64,000 nt of DNA from NCBI GenBank assembly GCA_029706075.1, contig JAINUG010000026.1, positions 2,587,001 through 2,651,000 of the forward strand, read 5' to 3'. Position numbers and translations under genes: made by a program. Positions 40,001-48,200 of this stretch are shown piece by piece. Each line of letters opens with the position of its first letter. Positions within the stretch are counted from its first letter, which is position 1. The DNA is from Aldrovandia affinis (taxonomy: Eukaryota; Chordata; Actinopteri; Notacanthiformes; Halosauridae). The notes under the pieces are model-generated. The model worked only from the letters and a program-made list of their open reading frames with translations, had not been told where the DNA came from and made no database searches.

Positions 40001-43000
40001 TTCAACATTACTTGGATTCTTTGGATGCCAAACGCTGATGTACATGTCCAAAAAGCTAGATTTTTGTTTAATCTGACTACAAGACACGATTCCAATTGTA
40101 GTTAAGATGTAGTTTGGCAAGTTCAAGACGACTTGTCTGTGAATTCAAAAGACGCTTCCTTTTTGCAACTCTGCCATAAAGGCCATTGTCATGTAGGCTT
40201 CGTTGAATGGTAGCTTTAGACACATTGTAACCCCAAGATGCCAGGTTGTTTTGGAGATCTTGAACTGTGCCCCTTGGACTTCTTTTTGCCTCTCGATTTT
40301 CATCATGATGATGGCTGACCACAGTGTTTCAAACTTGTGTTCCCTCCTTTTTATACCCTAGGGAAACAGGAAACCATTGTAGGCCACTGTATAGTTCCAC
40401 AACCTTCCAATTAACTTCAAATAAGTTGTATATTTATGAAGATTTGTTTTTGTTGGATTCAATTTAAAAGAATAGTTAGGGGTGTGAATAATTGTGATCC
40501 AGATGTTTTCTGGAAAAAGCATTATTAATAAAACAAAATAAGTTTTTCTGAACAATTGTATTAGTATTGTAGGTTTGGAATTTTCCAATATACCTCATTA
40601 CTTATAAAGTGTATTTTATATGATCTCTTTTGTTCATCTTTATCAAGAGTGTGAATAAAAACAGAGTTTACTGTATATAAACCATTTTTAATACCCTAAA
40701 ACTTGATGAAATACGGTTTTGTAATATTTGTAATATATGTAATATACATTTAAAAAAGTGATATGCTGTATTACATAGCCATGTGAAGTAGTGTTTAGTA
40801 GAACATATTTTACTGCTGTGCCCTCCGTATTCAGTTGTGTGTGACCCTGTAGCTCCCCTGATGCACCCCTCCATAGTCACCCTGCGGACTGTCACCTCCA
40901 TCAGCACAGGACCATTGCAGGCCCTGTGTGCACTGCAAAGTGACCATAACAGGACCAAACTGGTGAGATCCAATATGGAACCGAAGAAGTTGGCAAAAAC
41001 TAAAACACACCTCTGGTCCTGTTGCGGTCACACAGGGAAACCACAGCTTCCAGCTTGCCCACGGTGCTATCACGGTGGTATCATTGGTACAGTCATAGCA
41101 CCACAGTATAGGTAGTCATGATTGTCCTCCAGGATGCGATGGGCAGTTCAGATGATGGAGCAGCTCAACATCAACCACTCTAACATCTCTATCCCTATCC
41201 CCTCTCTCTGTCTCTTTTCCTCACTCTTCAGATTTATGATCAAAAGGGCCCAGGGGAGAAATCGTTTTGGTCGTAAGAACTTCAAGAAGAGGTGGTTTCG
41301 TCTCACCAATCATGAGTTTACCTATCATAAAACCAAAGGTAACTCAAAAGGTTTGTTGGGACTCTTTTTATCACCCTCCCCATCTATCATCTCCTATCCC
41401 AATTTGCATTGAAGTGTATTGTGTGATGATGTCTTAGCAAGCAAGTTCTGGTGTTGGTATGTGATTGTTGGGTAATGTACTCCATGTGGGTGGTTGCTGG
41501 CTACTGTAGTCCCAGTGAGCAGGGTTTGGTTTTTATGTGCAGTTATTAGATAATGTAGTCCCAGTGACAAGGCTCTGGTGTTGGTGAGTGGTTGTTAGGT
41601 AATGTCCCAGTAAGCAGGCTTTACTTTTGGTATGTGGTTGTTGGGTAATGTAGTCCGAATGAAGAGGCTTTCATTTCGGTGTGCAGTTGTTGGGTAACAT
41701 AGGCCTAGTGAGTGGACTCTGGTATCAGTGAGTGGTTGTTGGGAGTGGTTGCAGGGGCTGGCCAGTGTACAGCAAGACCTGGCTCCAGTTCTAACTCCAC
41801 ATGTGTTTGTGATTAACGTTCCTGGTGGGAAACTGCTGCCGGGCCCCCTTCTTAGCTGGGTTGAAAACGGAACAAACCCACGCACTGGAGACAGACACAG
41901 CCTGTACTTACACACAGAGAACCAGCATGGACATAGTCTCATCTGCAGGGAGGTTGCACAGTGCTCATGCTAAAGCAGTGGGACAGAACAGAAAGCTGGA
42001 TTTAATCCATGCTCTAGACCAATTTATGTTGTGCACCAGCTAGGCCGTGACAACGTTATAGATGTGCTATGGGAGTTGTGCTGTGTAACACTTATCTCCA
42101 GCTCCCATACAGCTGTAGGATTTTAACTTCATCCCCCACTCTAAGCTTCTCTCAGCATCCTCCTCCAAGGAGTTTAAAAACAGCCCTTTAGAATCCTGGC
42201 AGGAAAATATTGTCCAGTGTTTGATCACACCCTGTTGCTCACCATAGTTTGGTATTCATCTAGCCCCCTATCCCTACTTCAGTCTTGTATGTAGCCCTAC
42301 TAGCTTTTCCTTATCTCATGTTTGATCCTGTTGTGTAGAGTGTCTCTAAATCCCTGGCCCATGCCTTAAGATTGGATGTGTCTAATACAATCCCATCTAA
42401 AGTAAAAAACACTGTCCTTGCAGGTGAGGCTGCTCTCTGCAGCATTCCCATTGAAAACATCCTGGCAGTGGAGCGCCTGGAGGAGGAGTCCTTCAAGATG
42501 AAAAATGTAAGACCATGTCCTGTGCCCAGAGACACAACAGACATGGACCCAACACAGTGATCCCCGCTACACAGATCCAACACAGCGATCCCCACTCACA
42601 AAGACACAGACCGAACACCGCAATCTTCACTCACAGACACAGACCCAACACAGCGATCCCTGCTCACAAAGACCCAACACAGCGATCTCTGCTCACAAAG
42701 ACACAGGCCCAACACAGGGATCCCCGCTCACAAAGATACAGACCCACACAGCTATCCCTGCTCAGAAAGACACCGACCCAACACAGCAATCTCTGCTAAC
42801 AAAGACAGACTCAACACAGCGATCTCTGCTCACAAAGACACCGACCCAACACAGCAATCTCTGCTCACAAAGACAGACTCAACACAGCGATCTCTGCTCA
42901 CAAAGACACTGACCCAACACAGCGATCCCTGCTTACAAAGACAGACTCAACACAGCAATCCCCGCTCAAAAGACACCGACCCAACACGGCAATCCCTGCT

Positions 43001-45462
43001 CACAAAGACAGACTCAACACAGCAATCTCTGCTTACTAAGACACAGACCCAACACAGCTATCCCCGCTCAGAAAGACACCGACCCAACACAGCGATCTCT
43101 GCTCACAAAGACAGACCCAACACAGCTATCCCCGCTCAGAAAGACACCGACCCAACACAGCGATCTCTGCTCACAAAGACAGACCCAACACAGCAATCCC
43201 CTCTCAAAAGGCACCGACGCAACACAGAAATTAACACATTGCAACAGAAGGCATGAATTTCCCACCCCTTTATGATGTCATTTATATATCCACACCATGC
43301 ACCCTATATATACAGAGTTTTCATATGAATGTGTTTCTTTATATATTGTGTCTCAATATATTCTATAAGACCAGCTATGTATTTATAGCTGCATTTTTGT
43401 CCATCCATGTGCTTGGCACATCTTTTTTTTCTTTGTAGATGTTCCAAGTAATCCAGCCAGAGAGAGTGCTCTATATCCAGGCCAACAACTGTGTGGAGGC
43501 ACGCGACTGGATTGACATCCTCACCAAAGTCAGCCAGTGCAACCGCAAGCGCTTGAGCACTTACCACCCCTCGGCCTACCTCAACGGACACTGGCTGTGC
43601 TGCAAGCTCTCAGCCGACACCGCCCCTGGGTGCACACCCTGCACAGGGTGAGTTTAGGCGCGCTCCTGTTGCTGTCTAGGGCCCTGTCTGAAAGTGCCCC
43701 CTCATTCACTTGCTCACTCAGTTCAGTAGCCCTTGTTGATTGGTGGGGTGGGGATGGTGAGCTTTGTGTGCTACTATGCTATTTGCAATTCCTTCCCATC
43801 TATGGAGTGCCTCTGTTGTCTAAGCCCAAATCTCACTTCACCTCACAAACAATGTCTCATACTGTAGGTACAAATATCGCCTGAAAACAGAATGTATTTT
43901 AGATTACTGAAAAATATCTACTTTGGTGGTAATCTGACTTTGAGCAGAAAAAATTATGGACTGTGAAAGATCCAAATGGAATCAAGGCCTCCAGGTGGAA
44001 ACCACTTGGCCCTACTCTGGGGTAGAGACATGTTAACTTTCAGCTAATGTATTGATATTTGGCTTGCGAGCCAACACTAATACCCTTGAGATCACACAGA
44101 GAAATCAAATTGTGTGTATTATTTTTTCTGGCTTGATGGAAATATTTGTGTGGCTTGATTTGTATTTTTGCCAAAAATAACTTGGCACACTGCATCTCAG
44201 AAAAAGGATTGCAAAATAAAAACAAAACAAAATCATATCACCAAACATTGAAAAAATATTTAATATTACAAATAGTAAACTGCAGTAACATAAATATCAA
44301 TTTTTTAAAAACAATAATAAGGCAAATTACATTCAGTCTAAAGTAGAAATAACAATAATAAGGCAAGAAATAGAAGTCTAAAGTAGAACGTTTTAAAATG
44401 CAATTACAATTGTGAATTCATTTGCTTTACTCCTTTGTAAACAGTGGCCTGCCTGCAAACATCCAGCTGGATGTGGATGGAGACCGAGAAACAGAGAGGA
44501 TCTACTCTCTTTTCAGCACCTATATGTCTAAACTAGTGAAGATGCAAGGTGAGGCTGTGTGTGCATCAGCGGTGAGGCTGTGAAGAGAAAGTGTGGGTCA
44601 ATGATTATGTGTCTGTGACTCTGTGCCTGTGAATGTATAAAGTATGTCTCATTGTTCACTCTCTGTCCCCTCAGAGGCATGCGGCAGTAAGTCGGTGTAT
44701 GATGGACCAGAGCAGGAGGAGTACTCGAGCTTCGTCATCGATGACCCACAGGAGACCTACAAGACACTGAAGCTGATCGTCTCATCCGTGCACACGCTGG
44801 AGCAGGAGCATGCTCAGTACAAACGGGACAAGTTCAAGAAGACCAAATACGGCAGTCAGTAAGTGTCCATACACAACTTCCACCAAACACCAAAGATTTG
44901 TTTGAAATGTACATGCATTGGTCTATGACTATATAACACAGTCATTTTCTATACATCTGTCCATGGCTAGATACAGCATAATCGCAAAATCATCTATGTA
45001 TATTCATCCAAGGCTGGCACACTGTTCTGTCACCATACGTCAAATAATAGAATTGCACTTCCTTTCCATACCCATCAACTGAGAGCACTGCTTTGTTGCT
45101 ATATAGAAAACAAGGCATTTACATCTAAGATTTTAATCATGCCATATTTTTGGCACATTTGGTAAGCAGAACCTGCCGGCACCTCCAGAACTTGTTAGAA
45201 CATTTATCTGAATTAAGGCCACTTGACAAGTACATCCAAAGGTCTTTGCATACTGCATTTTGTGATACAATGAATGTTTTACTATTAATAAAGGAGTATT
45301 TACTGGGTTTATCTAAAGTATAAAGAAGAGATGATGGGATCAGAGTGGTGTAAAAATGTATTTTTTCACTGTGTCAATCTTTGCAGGGAACATCCCATTG
45401 GAGACAAGGGGTTCCATTGCTACATCCCACAGCAGTCTGAGAGCTCAACTTATTCCATCTGA
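13526..45462 (+). CDS. rasa3: rasa3, GAP1-family Ras GTPase-activating protein (23 coding exons; exon 1 not in window)
   Basis: RASA3 (GAP1-IP4BP) is a cytosolic and plasma-membrane protein that speeds GTP hydrolysis by Ras and Rap and binds inositol phosphates and phosphoinositides through its PH domain. I joined 23 exons by GT-AG sites and codon phase: 13526-13643, 17255-17358, 19715-19809, 26015-26091, 30878-30958, 31052-31124, 31943-32016, 32295-32399, 32494-32650, 33114-33262, 35005-35119, 35457-35531, 35644-35767, 36513-36619, 37610-37687, 37856-37933, 38086-38159, 41232-41338, 42424-42506, 43439-43647, 44445-44548, 44675-44858, 45387-45462. They total 2447 nt with no frame break. Domain order is C2A, C2B, RasGAP, PH, Btk zinc motif. 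It resembles RASA3 rather than RASA2 throughout, including the C-terminal tail ending SSTYSI. The start exon is missing, so the CDS is partial at its 5' end. Family identity is sure from sequence; function is from the family. Confidence 0.95.
14524..16158 (+). mobile_element. Nearly complete Tc1/mariner transposon
   Basis: It is bounded by TA target duplications (14522-14523 and 16159-16160) and inverted ends CAGTCAGGTCCATAAATATT at the left and its approximate complement (ATACTTATGGACGTGACTG) at the right. The 1635-bp element carries one transposase frame on the same strand as rasa3, in intron 2. Confidence 0.92.
14862..15905 (+). pseudogene. Tc1-like transposase, one frame with two premature stops
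   Basis: From ATG 14862 a single reading frame runs 348 codons to TAA at 15903-15905, interrupted only by TAA at 14982-14984 and TGA at 15300-15302. An N-terminal helix-turn-helix and a GRPRK nuclear or hinge motif precede the DDE core: LWTDETK (first Asp), [10 protein letters not shown] (second Asp) and [11 protein letters not shown] (Glu). No indel is needed to read the whole protein, so it is a lightly damaged copy. Confidence 0.9.
17255..17358 (+). CDS. rasa3: rasa3 exon 3 (C2A)
   Basis: 104 nt between CTACCACAG and G|GTAAGA. It encodes the C2A core with [20 protein letters not shown] followed by [10 protein letters not shown]. It is nearly identical to vertebrate RASA3 and ends in phase 1 (first base of Gly). 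Confidence 0.94.
18689..19078. repeat. Compound CA minisatellite
   Basis: CA runs of different lengths alternate with a conserved spacer, AGATCTGTTGCATGAGGGTC and variants, making about ten units of 30-60 bp. It begins about 1.3 kb after rasa3 exon 3. Confidence 0.92.
19715..19809 (+). CDS. rasa3: rasa3 exon 4 (end of C2A)
   Basis: 95 nt between a C-run acceptor (CCCCCCCAG) and CAG|GTGAGC. It encodes [20 protein letters not shown] and the following [12 protein letters not shown], the end of C2A. It ends on a codon boundary. Confidence 0.94.
20100..20150 (+). repeat. SINE-type conserved tail
   Basis: GTAAGTCGCTCTGGATAAGT followed by GCGTCTGCTAAATG is a widespread fish retroposon motif. Related pieces lie at 27527-27560 and 33011-33055. 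The rest of the SINE is not recognisable. Confidence 0.6.
20790..20836 (+). mobile_element. Left remnant of an interrupted Tc1-like element
   Basis: This stretch is close to the reverse complement of 22728-22760 (GAACTGCTTAAATTTCAGTA block), so it is the inner part of the left inverted repeat of the element whose body continues at 22072. The outermost left terminus is missing. Confidence 0.6.
20837..22069 (+). mobile_element. Tc1-like transposon inserted in another Tc1-like element
   Basis: It is bounded by TA (20835-20836, 22070-22071) and inverted ends CACTGCCTGGCCCAAAAAAA and TTTTTTGGGGGACGGGCAGTG. 1233 bp with a broken transposase frame. It lies between the two halves of an older element. 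Confidence 0.88.
20998..22038 (+). pseudogene. Tc1-like transposase, broken
   Basis: ATG 20998 opens an N-terminal helix-turn-helix region that meets TAA at 21166-21168. The reading then shifts frame at least three times (A-run near 21200, near 21420, near 21640). The DDE core is still visible: [21 protein letters not shown] and [12 protein letters not shown], ending at the TAG at 22036-22038. Inactive. Confidence 0.88.
22072..22794 (+). mobile_element. Right part of an older Tc1-like element with truncated transposase
   Basis: It encodes the helix-turn-helix linker and first catalytic Asp region ([19 protein letters not shown] at 22265-22447), then a VKHGGG block, then a jump to non-coding DNA and the right terminus CTAAAACTTTTGACCGATAG TG. 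The C-terminal half of the transposase has been lost. Confidence 0.8.
24792..25335 (-). mobile_element. Internally deleted Tc1-like MITE, copy 1
   Basis: Both ends carry the inverted motif (A)CAAAATAAAGGAAACAC. The minus strand still codes a transposase C-terminal piece ([20 protein letters not shown], 24873-25109). About 540 bp, with most of the transposase missing. The same structure recurs at 52294-52788. Confidence 0.82.
25672..25707. repeat. (CA)n and ACTGAGACA-type repeats
   Basis: A short CA run, then up to about 25900 degenerate copies of an ACACACTGACTGAGA/ACTAAGATAACAC unit. Confidence 0.8.
26015..26091 (+). CDS. rasa3: rasa3 exon 5 (C2A-C2B linker)
   Basis: 77 nt between TCTCCACAG and ACACG|GTGCGT. 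It encodes [20 protein letters not shown] and HKLATR, the bridge into C2B. The exon sits alone between two large transposon-rich introns. Confidence 0.93.
26895..27000. repeat. GT-rich microsatellite
   Basis: Several GT runs of 5-13 units separated by short spacers. The long open frames on both strands here reflect this composition. Confidence 0.85.
27487..27566. repeat. (TA)n run and SINE-type tail
   Basis: About 15 TA units followed directly by TTGCTCTGGATAAGAGTGTC TGCTTAATG, a diverged copy of the fish retroposon tail seen at 20100 and 33011. Confidence 0.65.
29040..30560 (-). mobile_element. 5'-truncated L1-type LINE (ORF2 C-terminal part)
   Basis: Two overlapping minus-strand frames, 30052-30771 and 29388-30086, encode the segment C-terminal to reverse transcriptase in fish L1 ORF2: [40 protein letters not shown], then a Cys/His cluster ([20 protein letters not shown]). 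They are joined by one frameshift near 30070. A T-rich stretch at 29040-29060 is the poly(A) end in reverse. The reverse transcriptase itself is absent. Confidence 0.85.
30628..30730 (+). repeat. tRNA-derived SINE remnant
   Basis: GGGGGCAGCTAGCTTGAGCA then CTGGACTCTGAACCGAAGGG resembles the tRNA-like head of fish SINEs (A-box to B-box region), followed by the usual CTGCTCTTGAGAAA. It abuts the 5' end of the L1 fragment. Confidence 0.4.
30878..30958 (+). CDS. rasa3: rasa3 exon 6 (C2B)
   Basis: 81 nt between CCAACAG and CCAG|GTTAGG. It encodes [20 protein letters not shown] and SLLGPS, with the C2B Asp-Pro-Tyr motif. An L1 fragment ends about 300 bp upstream in the intron. Confidence 0.94.
31052..31124 (+). 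CDS. rasa3: rasa3 exon 7 (C2B)
   Basis: 73 nt after CTCTCTCTCAG, only 93 bp from the previous exon. It encodes [20 protein letters not shown] and FYFE, the basic patch and NPQF motif of a C2 domain. The donor is GAG|GTTTGG. Confidence 0.94.
31125..31942 (+). other. rasa3 intron 7
   Basis: Contains short GT-rich stretches near 31570-31620 and no recognisable gene or transposon. Confidence 0.6.
31943..32016 (+). CDS. rasa3: rasa3 exon 8 (C2B)
   Basis: 74 nt between TTTGCAG and CTCAG|GTATGT. It encodes [20 protein letters not shown] and KLAL, the acidic loop of C2B. Confidence 0.94.
32295..32399 (+). CDS. rasa3: rasa3 exon 9 (C2B)
   Basis: 105 nt between CTCTGCAG and CGTG|GTGAGT. It encodes [20 protein letters not shown] and [14 protein letters not shown]. 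Its last two bases complete a Trp codon with exon 10. Confidence 0.94.
32494..32650 (+). CDS. rasa3: rasa3 exon 10 (C2B to RasGAP linker)
   Basis: 157 nt between GTCTCTCAG and GAG|GTGGGA. It begins [12 protein letters not shown] and contains [20 protein letters not shown], the end of C2B and entry to the GAP-related domain. A GT-rich stretch starts immediately after the donor. Confidence 0.95.
33011..33055 (+). repeat. SINE-type conserved tail
   Basis: CAAGTCGCTCTGGATAAGAG followed by CAGCTGCTAAATAAATG lies in intron 10, 60 bp before rasa3 exon 11. Confidence 0.6.
33114..33262 (+). CDS. rasa3: rasa3 exon 11 (RasGAP start)
   Basis: 149 nt between CTCCCTCAG and ACACA|GTGAGT. It encodes [20 protein letters not shown] and [20 protein letters not shown], the first helices of the RasGAP fold. 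Confidence 0.95.
33413..34315 (+). mobile_element. 5'-truncated L2/CR1-type LINE
   Basis: The frame 33431-33904 encodes the end of a non-LTR polymerase: [37 protein letters not shown] and [19 protein letters not shown] at 33901-33903 stands before a continuation ([18 protein letters not shown]). The AT-rich 3' UTR ends in TGAAAGGTGCTGTATAGATA. It lies in rasa3 intron 11. Confidence 0.88.
34402..34683. mobile_element. hAT-like MITE
   Basis: The ends CAGGGGTGGGCAA and TTGCTCACCCCTG are inverted repeats of the CAGGGGTG type found in hAT transposons. The right flank CTCTAGGG fits the hAT target consensus; the left flank has decayed. Non-coding. Confidence 0.7.
35005..35119 (+). CDS. rasa3: rasa3 exon 12 (arginine finger)
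   Basis: 115 nt between CTTCTCAG and GACGAG|GTGAAA. It encodes [20 protein letters not shown]. The Arg of the FRGN motif is the expected arginine finger that completes the Ras active site in this family. Confidence 0.95.
35457..35531 (+). CDS. rasa3: rasa3 exon 13 (RasGAP)
   Basis: 75 nt, exactly 25 codons, between GGTGGCAG and CGG|GTAAGA. It encodes [20 protein letters not shown] and LETNR. Confidence 0.94.
35644..35767 (+). CDS. rasa3: rasa3 exon 14 (RasGAP)
   Basis: 124 nt between GTTTCCAG and CCAAG|GTAACC. It encodes [20 protein letters not shown] and [20 protein letters not shown]. Confidence 0.95.
35768..36512 (+). other. rasa3 intron 14
   Basis: 745 bp in which I see no gene, transposon or clear repeat. 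Confidence 0.6.
36513..36619 (+). CDS. rasa3: rasa3 exon 15 (RasGAP FLR motif)
   Basis: 107 nt between TTCCTGCAG and ATCCA|GTGAGT. It holds the family signature [20 protein letters not shown], the RasGAP motif that positions the arginine finger. A decayed 39-40 bp tandem array begins right at this donor (reported separately). Confidence 0.95.
36614..36830 (+). repeat. 39-40 bp tandem array starting at the exon 15 donor
   Basis: Donor-like GT dinucleotides in the context CC(A/G)GTGAGTG recur at 36620, 36660, 36739, 36778 and weakly 36817, with a decayed unit near 36700, each followed by CA(C)..CTCATTATTCT-like sequence. The unit includes the last bases of the exon. Confidence 0.65.
37052..37376. 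mobile_element. Possible hAT-like non-autonomous element
   Basis: TTTATTTGTAAAATAAGAGA then GCCGGGGCT near the left is mirrored by AGCCCCGGCACAAATTAAGC at the right, as in terminal inverted repeats. The ends and target duplication are unclear. Confidence 0.35.
37610..37687 (+). CDS. rasa3: rasa3 exon 16 (RasGAP)
   Basis: 78 nt, 26 codons, between CTCTGCAG and TCT|GTGAGT. It encodes [20 protein letters not shown] and LAKSKS. Confidence 0.95.
37856..37933 (+). CDS. rasa3: rasa3 exon 17 (RasGAP end)
   Basis: 78 nt, 26 codons, between CCCCACAG and AAT|GTGAGT. It encodes [20 protein letters not shown] and ADAVKN. Confidence 0.95.
38086..38159 (+). CDS. rasa3: rasa3 exon 18 (GAP-PH linker)
   Basis: 74 nt between CTCTTCAG and GAGG|GTAAGC. 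It encodes [20 protein letters not shown] and MLKE. It ends with GG, which makes Gly with the first base of exon 19 or of the candidate cassette exon at 38437. Confidence 0.95.
38437..38484 (+). CDS. rasa3: Candidate alternative cassette exon of rasa3 (48 nt)
   Basis: This stretch is flanked by GGCTGCAG and TGCAG|GTGAGC, so both splice sites look usable and the donor is strong. Its length is a multiple of three. Read in the phase left by exon 18 it is open and encodes [15 protein letters not shown] between the Gly and an Arg completed by exon 19. Inclusion would add 16 residues, several of them basic, just before the PH domain. I know of no matching segment in RASA3 proteins. Without RNA data it may be a chance decoy. 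Confidence 0.4.
39348..40673 (-). mobile_element. Tc1-like transposon with decayed transposase
   Basis: Flanked by TA, with ends CAGTAGACTCCGTTTTTT..TTGATAAAGATGAACAAAA and TTTTGTTCATCTTTATCAAG..AACAGAGTTTACTG. 1326 bp in rasa3 intron 18, opposite to the gene. Confidence 0.88.
39634..40322 (-). pseudogene. Tc1-like transposase, broken
   Basis: Three minus-strand frames in successive phases carry the helix-turn-helix linker ([20 protein letters not shown], 40077-40322), the central [14 protein letters not shown] block (39752-40126) and the second Asp and Glu ([22 protein letters not shown], 39634-39858). Frameshifts and stops separate them. Inactive. Confidence 0.85.
41232..41338 (+). CDS. 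rasa3: rasa3 exon 19 (PH domain start)
   Basis: 107 nt between CTCTTCAG and AAAG|GTAACT. It encodes [20 protein letters not shown] and [15 protein letters not shown]. The Lys/Arg-rich first strands are the phosphoinositide and inositol-phosphate contact region of the GAP1 PH domain. Confidence 0.95.
41430..41755. repeat. Degenerate tandem repeat, about 57 bp unit
   Basis: Five to six diverged copies of a unit like GGTTGTTGGGTAATGTAGTC followed by CCAGTGAGCAGGCTTTGG, in rasa3 intron 19. Confidence 0.8.
42424..42506 (+). CDS. rasa3: rasa3 exon 20 (PH domain)
   Basis: 83 nt between CCTTGCAG and AAT|GTAAGA. It encodes [20 protein letters not shown] and ESFKMKN. A 30-36 bp minisatellite starts about 30 bp downstream of the donor. 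Confidence 0.95.
42536..43228. repeat. Minisatellite, 30-36 bp unit
   Basis: About 20 copies of a unit like CCCAACACAGCGATCCCTGC followed by TCACAAAGACACAGA fill most of rasa3 intron 20. Units alternate between 30 and 36 bp. Confidence 0.92.
43439..43647 (+). CDS. rasa3: rasa3 exon 21 (PH end and Btk zinc motif)
   Basis: 209 nt between CTTTGTAG and CAGG|GTGAGT. It encodes [20 protein letters not shown] and then the Btk motif, with His in YHPS, the CC pair of HWLCC and the Cys of GCTPC. These match the HCCC zinc site that packs on the PH domain. Confidence 0.95.
43648..44444 (+). other. rasa3 intron 21
   Basis: AT-rich in its second half. I see no gene or recognisable transposon. Confidence 0.6.
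44445..44548 (+). CDS. rasa3: rasa3 exon 22
   Basis: 104 nt between GTAAACAG and CAAG|GTGAGG. It encodes [20 protein letters not shown] and [13 protein letters not shown], just C-terminal to the Btk motif. Confidence 0.95.
44675..44858 (+). CDS. rasa3: rasa3 exon 23
   Basis: 184 nt between CCCCTCAG and GTCA|GTAAGT. It encodes [20 protein letters not shown] and later [20 protein letters not shown]. The QEEYS block separates RASA3 from RASA2. Confidence 0.95.
45387..45462 (+). CDS. rasa3: rasa3 exon 24 (terminal, stop codon)
   Basis: After CTTTGCAG this exon encodes [20 protein letters not shown] then TYSI and a TGA at 45460-45462. The tail aligns with the end of human RASA3 residue for residue, with several substitutions. 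Confidence 0.94.
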
Positions 45463-48200
45463 CCACACTCACTGTTGCCATGGTACCCCCAGGGCCACCA
45501 AGCTGCCAGCGACACGCCATAATGGTTTTCAAAGAAGGGAATTTTATGTAGCTGGCTGACCATCTAGCCCTTCAACACGAAACCGAAGAAGTGAAGGACG
45601 AAAGAGAAGGAAGAAATTGTCAAGCTAACTGGAGTTCTCCTGTGTGACATACTAAAGGACTGGTTTTCACCGGATGTGACAGTGGCCCTGCACTTTAATC
45701 ATCCTGAACTCGCGGATGATGTAATTCTGCCTCGCGTCACATTTTAAATGTTGTTTTAAATATGATTTTTTTAATCTGTTTGAGGATCAGTTAAATGATC
45801 TCTTAAAGATGTATTTTATGGAAATGTTTTTTAATGTTAATATTTCCACTGTATTTCAAAGTCTCTGCAACTAAACTCCAGTTCCACAGACACTGTCTCA
45901 TTCACCAGGTGTTGCAGGAAACAATTCTGTTCTTAAGTAAGCTTGTGTTTCACCAAAAGGTGAATGTCTGCTTTTAAGCGCACATGTTTGTGAGATCCTG
46001 GTAATTTTACAGAACAGATGGTAATTATACCCCCATTTGCACTCCCATTGATTGGTTTGTTTATTTCTTTTAAAAAGAAATTGAAATTTGGAGTTGTCAG
46101 ATCCAGAACAGGGCTCACCTATTTGTGCATTCACAGGTGCTGCCCAACAAGCAACTCCAGTTCCACAGACATTTCTTGTGTTCATGAGAGCAAAGTCTGT
46201 GCAAGACCTCTACAGATTCACTGTTCTTTATTGCTATCTCCATGGGTTGAAAGGGAATGAAATGGTGACGATGAGTGAATCTGTAGTGAAAGGTCTTATG
46301 CAAAACTGATCCACGTGAACACAGCTCATGATATGAGATGAATGCTCCTCTTGCAGCAAGTGTTTTTGTACCATCTGCAGGCAAATTCTTCTCTTTGTTA
46401 CAGTATTTTATGGCCGCCACCAGCCCCCCAAAAAAAGGAAAGAGAACAAAATATCTATTGGTCTGTTGTAACCCTTGTGATCATTCCTCAAACCATTTCT
46501 GCTGTGAAACCTTCTGGTCAATCCTGGTGACCTAACATTGGTACATAGTGTGTAGCTCAGTGCTACATCACCCTCAGCGCTGTGCTACAAATGCAGTTCT
46601 TTGAATTATAAAATTGCTGAAAACAGGCCAAAATGTCTGACCTTTCTATAAAGTAACCTCTGTTCGTACCTGCCATGGTGCTGCCTCTGACAGAGAGAGA
46701 GACGAGAGACCACTGTACACAACATTGCATCAGGCAGACAGCCAGAGAGGACCAGGGGACTGCGCTGCACACAGGGGAAGCATAAGCGAGCACAGTATGC
46801 TCATTGGCCAGCGGTCTAACGCTTAGAAACTATGGATCACATCAAGCCATTTGTCTTCATCACTTATCCTTTTGTATTTACACAGTGAAATATTTCAGAT
46901 ACTTTTCTATGCCATTGTTTATACTCTTAAAACATTTCTGAGTTTGTTCTCTTCTGCATGCTCATGGGAATGAGTTTTCTATATTTGTCTTACTTCATGG
47001 AATCTTCATTATTGTGAGAAATGTGAGATACAGGTCAACAAAAACACTTGAGTGCATGCACGTGTCTGAGGGCACGTTATTGAGCTTACATGCATGTGTG
47101 TACTGTAAGTGTCACTGACTGAGTGTATGTGAGCGTCTGTGTGAATTAGTGAGTGAATGTTGCACATGGAATAAGTTCGATTCATCTTAAATATGCTGCC
47201 GGGTTATGGGTGAAGCAGTTTTCCCTATGAAATAGCCGTGGAAGGAGGAGCTTAACTAACAACGCACTCTGCACATCACAGCAGTGTTAACATGCTGCTA
47301 CAATCTGACAGTGTCTCAATGTACTAGAGTTTATGCTCTGCACACAATATTTTCACTGCAATGTAGCAATGTTGCTGTGAGGTTCAGATTGCTGTTGGTT
47401 GTTAACCCACACAGACAGTCTGTTTTATGACAAGTGGCAAGAATGTGCTCTGTGCTGAACCAGTTTTCCTTTTGAGGACCATACAAAAACATGCGCATTT
47501 GATTAATTGATACTGTAGGCCACCTTTAGATGCACACTAAGTTATGCAATAACAATATCCAACCATCAGTTTTACAGATGTGCAACTCACAAATCGCTTG
47601 AAACCTGTAATTGGTCACTTTATGTGGCCCTCTGATTGGAGATCCCTGAGAATCTCCTCAAAAGGAGGATACATTCAGAAGTGATAAACCTTGTATTTTA
47701 TATAAATATATCAAAAGTATTGAGGCTTGTGATAAATGTACAGAAGTATTGATGAAATTGTTGATAAAAAAAACATTTTTTCCTGAGTTGCTAAATGAAT
47801 GAAATATTAATGCTACTGGTGTTGTCTTGTGTTTTTTTTTCCATCCTTGCTGTGGTGTAAGACATCAAATATTATTTGTCATTAATATTGATTTTGTCTT
47901 GGCAAGGGGGATTACAGTAAACGTAATATGCCTGGGGGCATCAGGACATACAACACACAAAACACATTACTCAAGAGCCAAGAAAAAGTAAAAAGTGCAA
48001 GCCCATAGAAGAAGTAGGAGCACATTAAGATCACAATATACAAAGAAAACCTATCCAACAGCAGCACACTGATTTGTTGTCCGAATTTTTTTAAATCATC
48101 GGTAATCATCTCAATTTCAGGAATTTCAAAAAGTGCACGTTAAAAAGAAACGATAATAAACCCTCAGATAATATGACATCAACAGAGCAGACCCAGTCTG
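45463..48200 (+). other. Probable rasa3 3' UTR and intergenic DNA
   Basis: No further coding exon or transposon is recognisable here. The DNA is AT-rich with several TTTTAAA-type stretches. The first canonical AATAAA I noticed downstream of the stop is at 48155-48160, which would imply a 3' UTR of about 2.7 kb. A shorter UTR using a variant signal is equally possible. Confidence 0.4.

Noticed and set aside
42515-43265. CRISPR-like regular repeats
   Set aside because: The units are directly adjacent and degenerate without unique spacers; this is a eukaryotic minisatellite in an intron.
13526-45462. Assignment of the RasGAP gene as rasa2
   Set aside because: The PH, Btk and C-terminal regions follow RASA3, including its HPIGDK..YSI tail, which RASA2 lacks.
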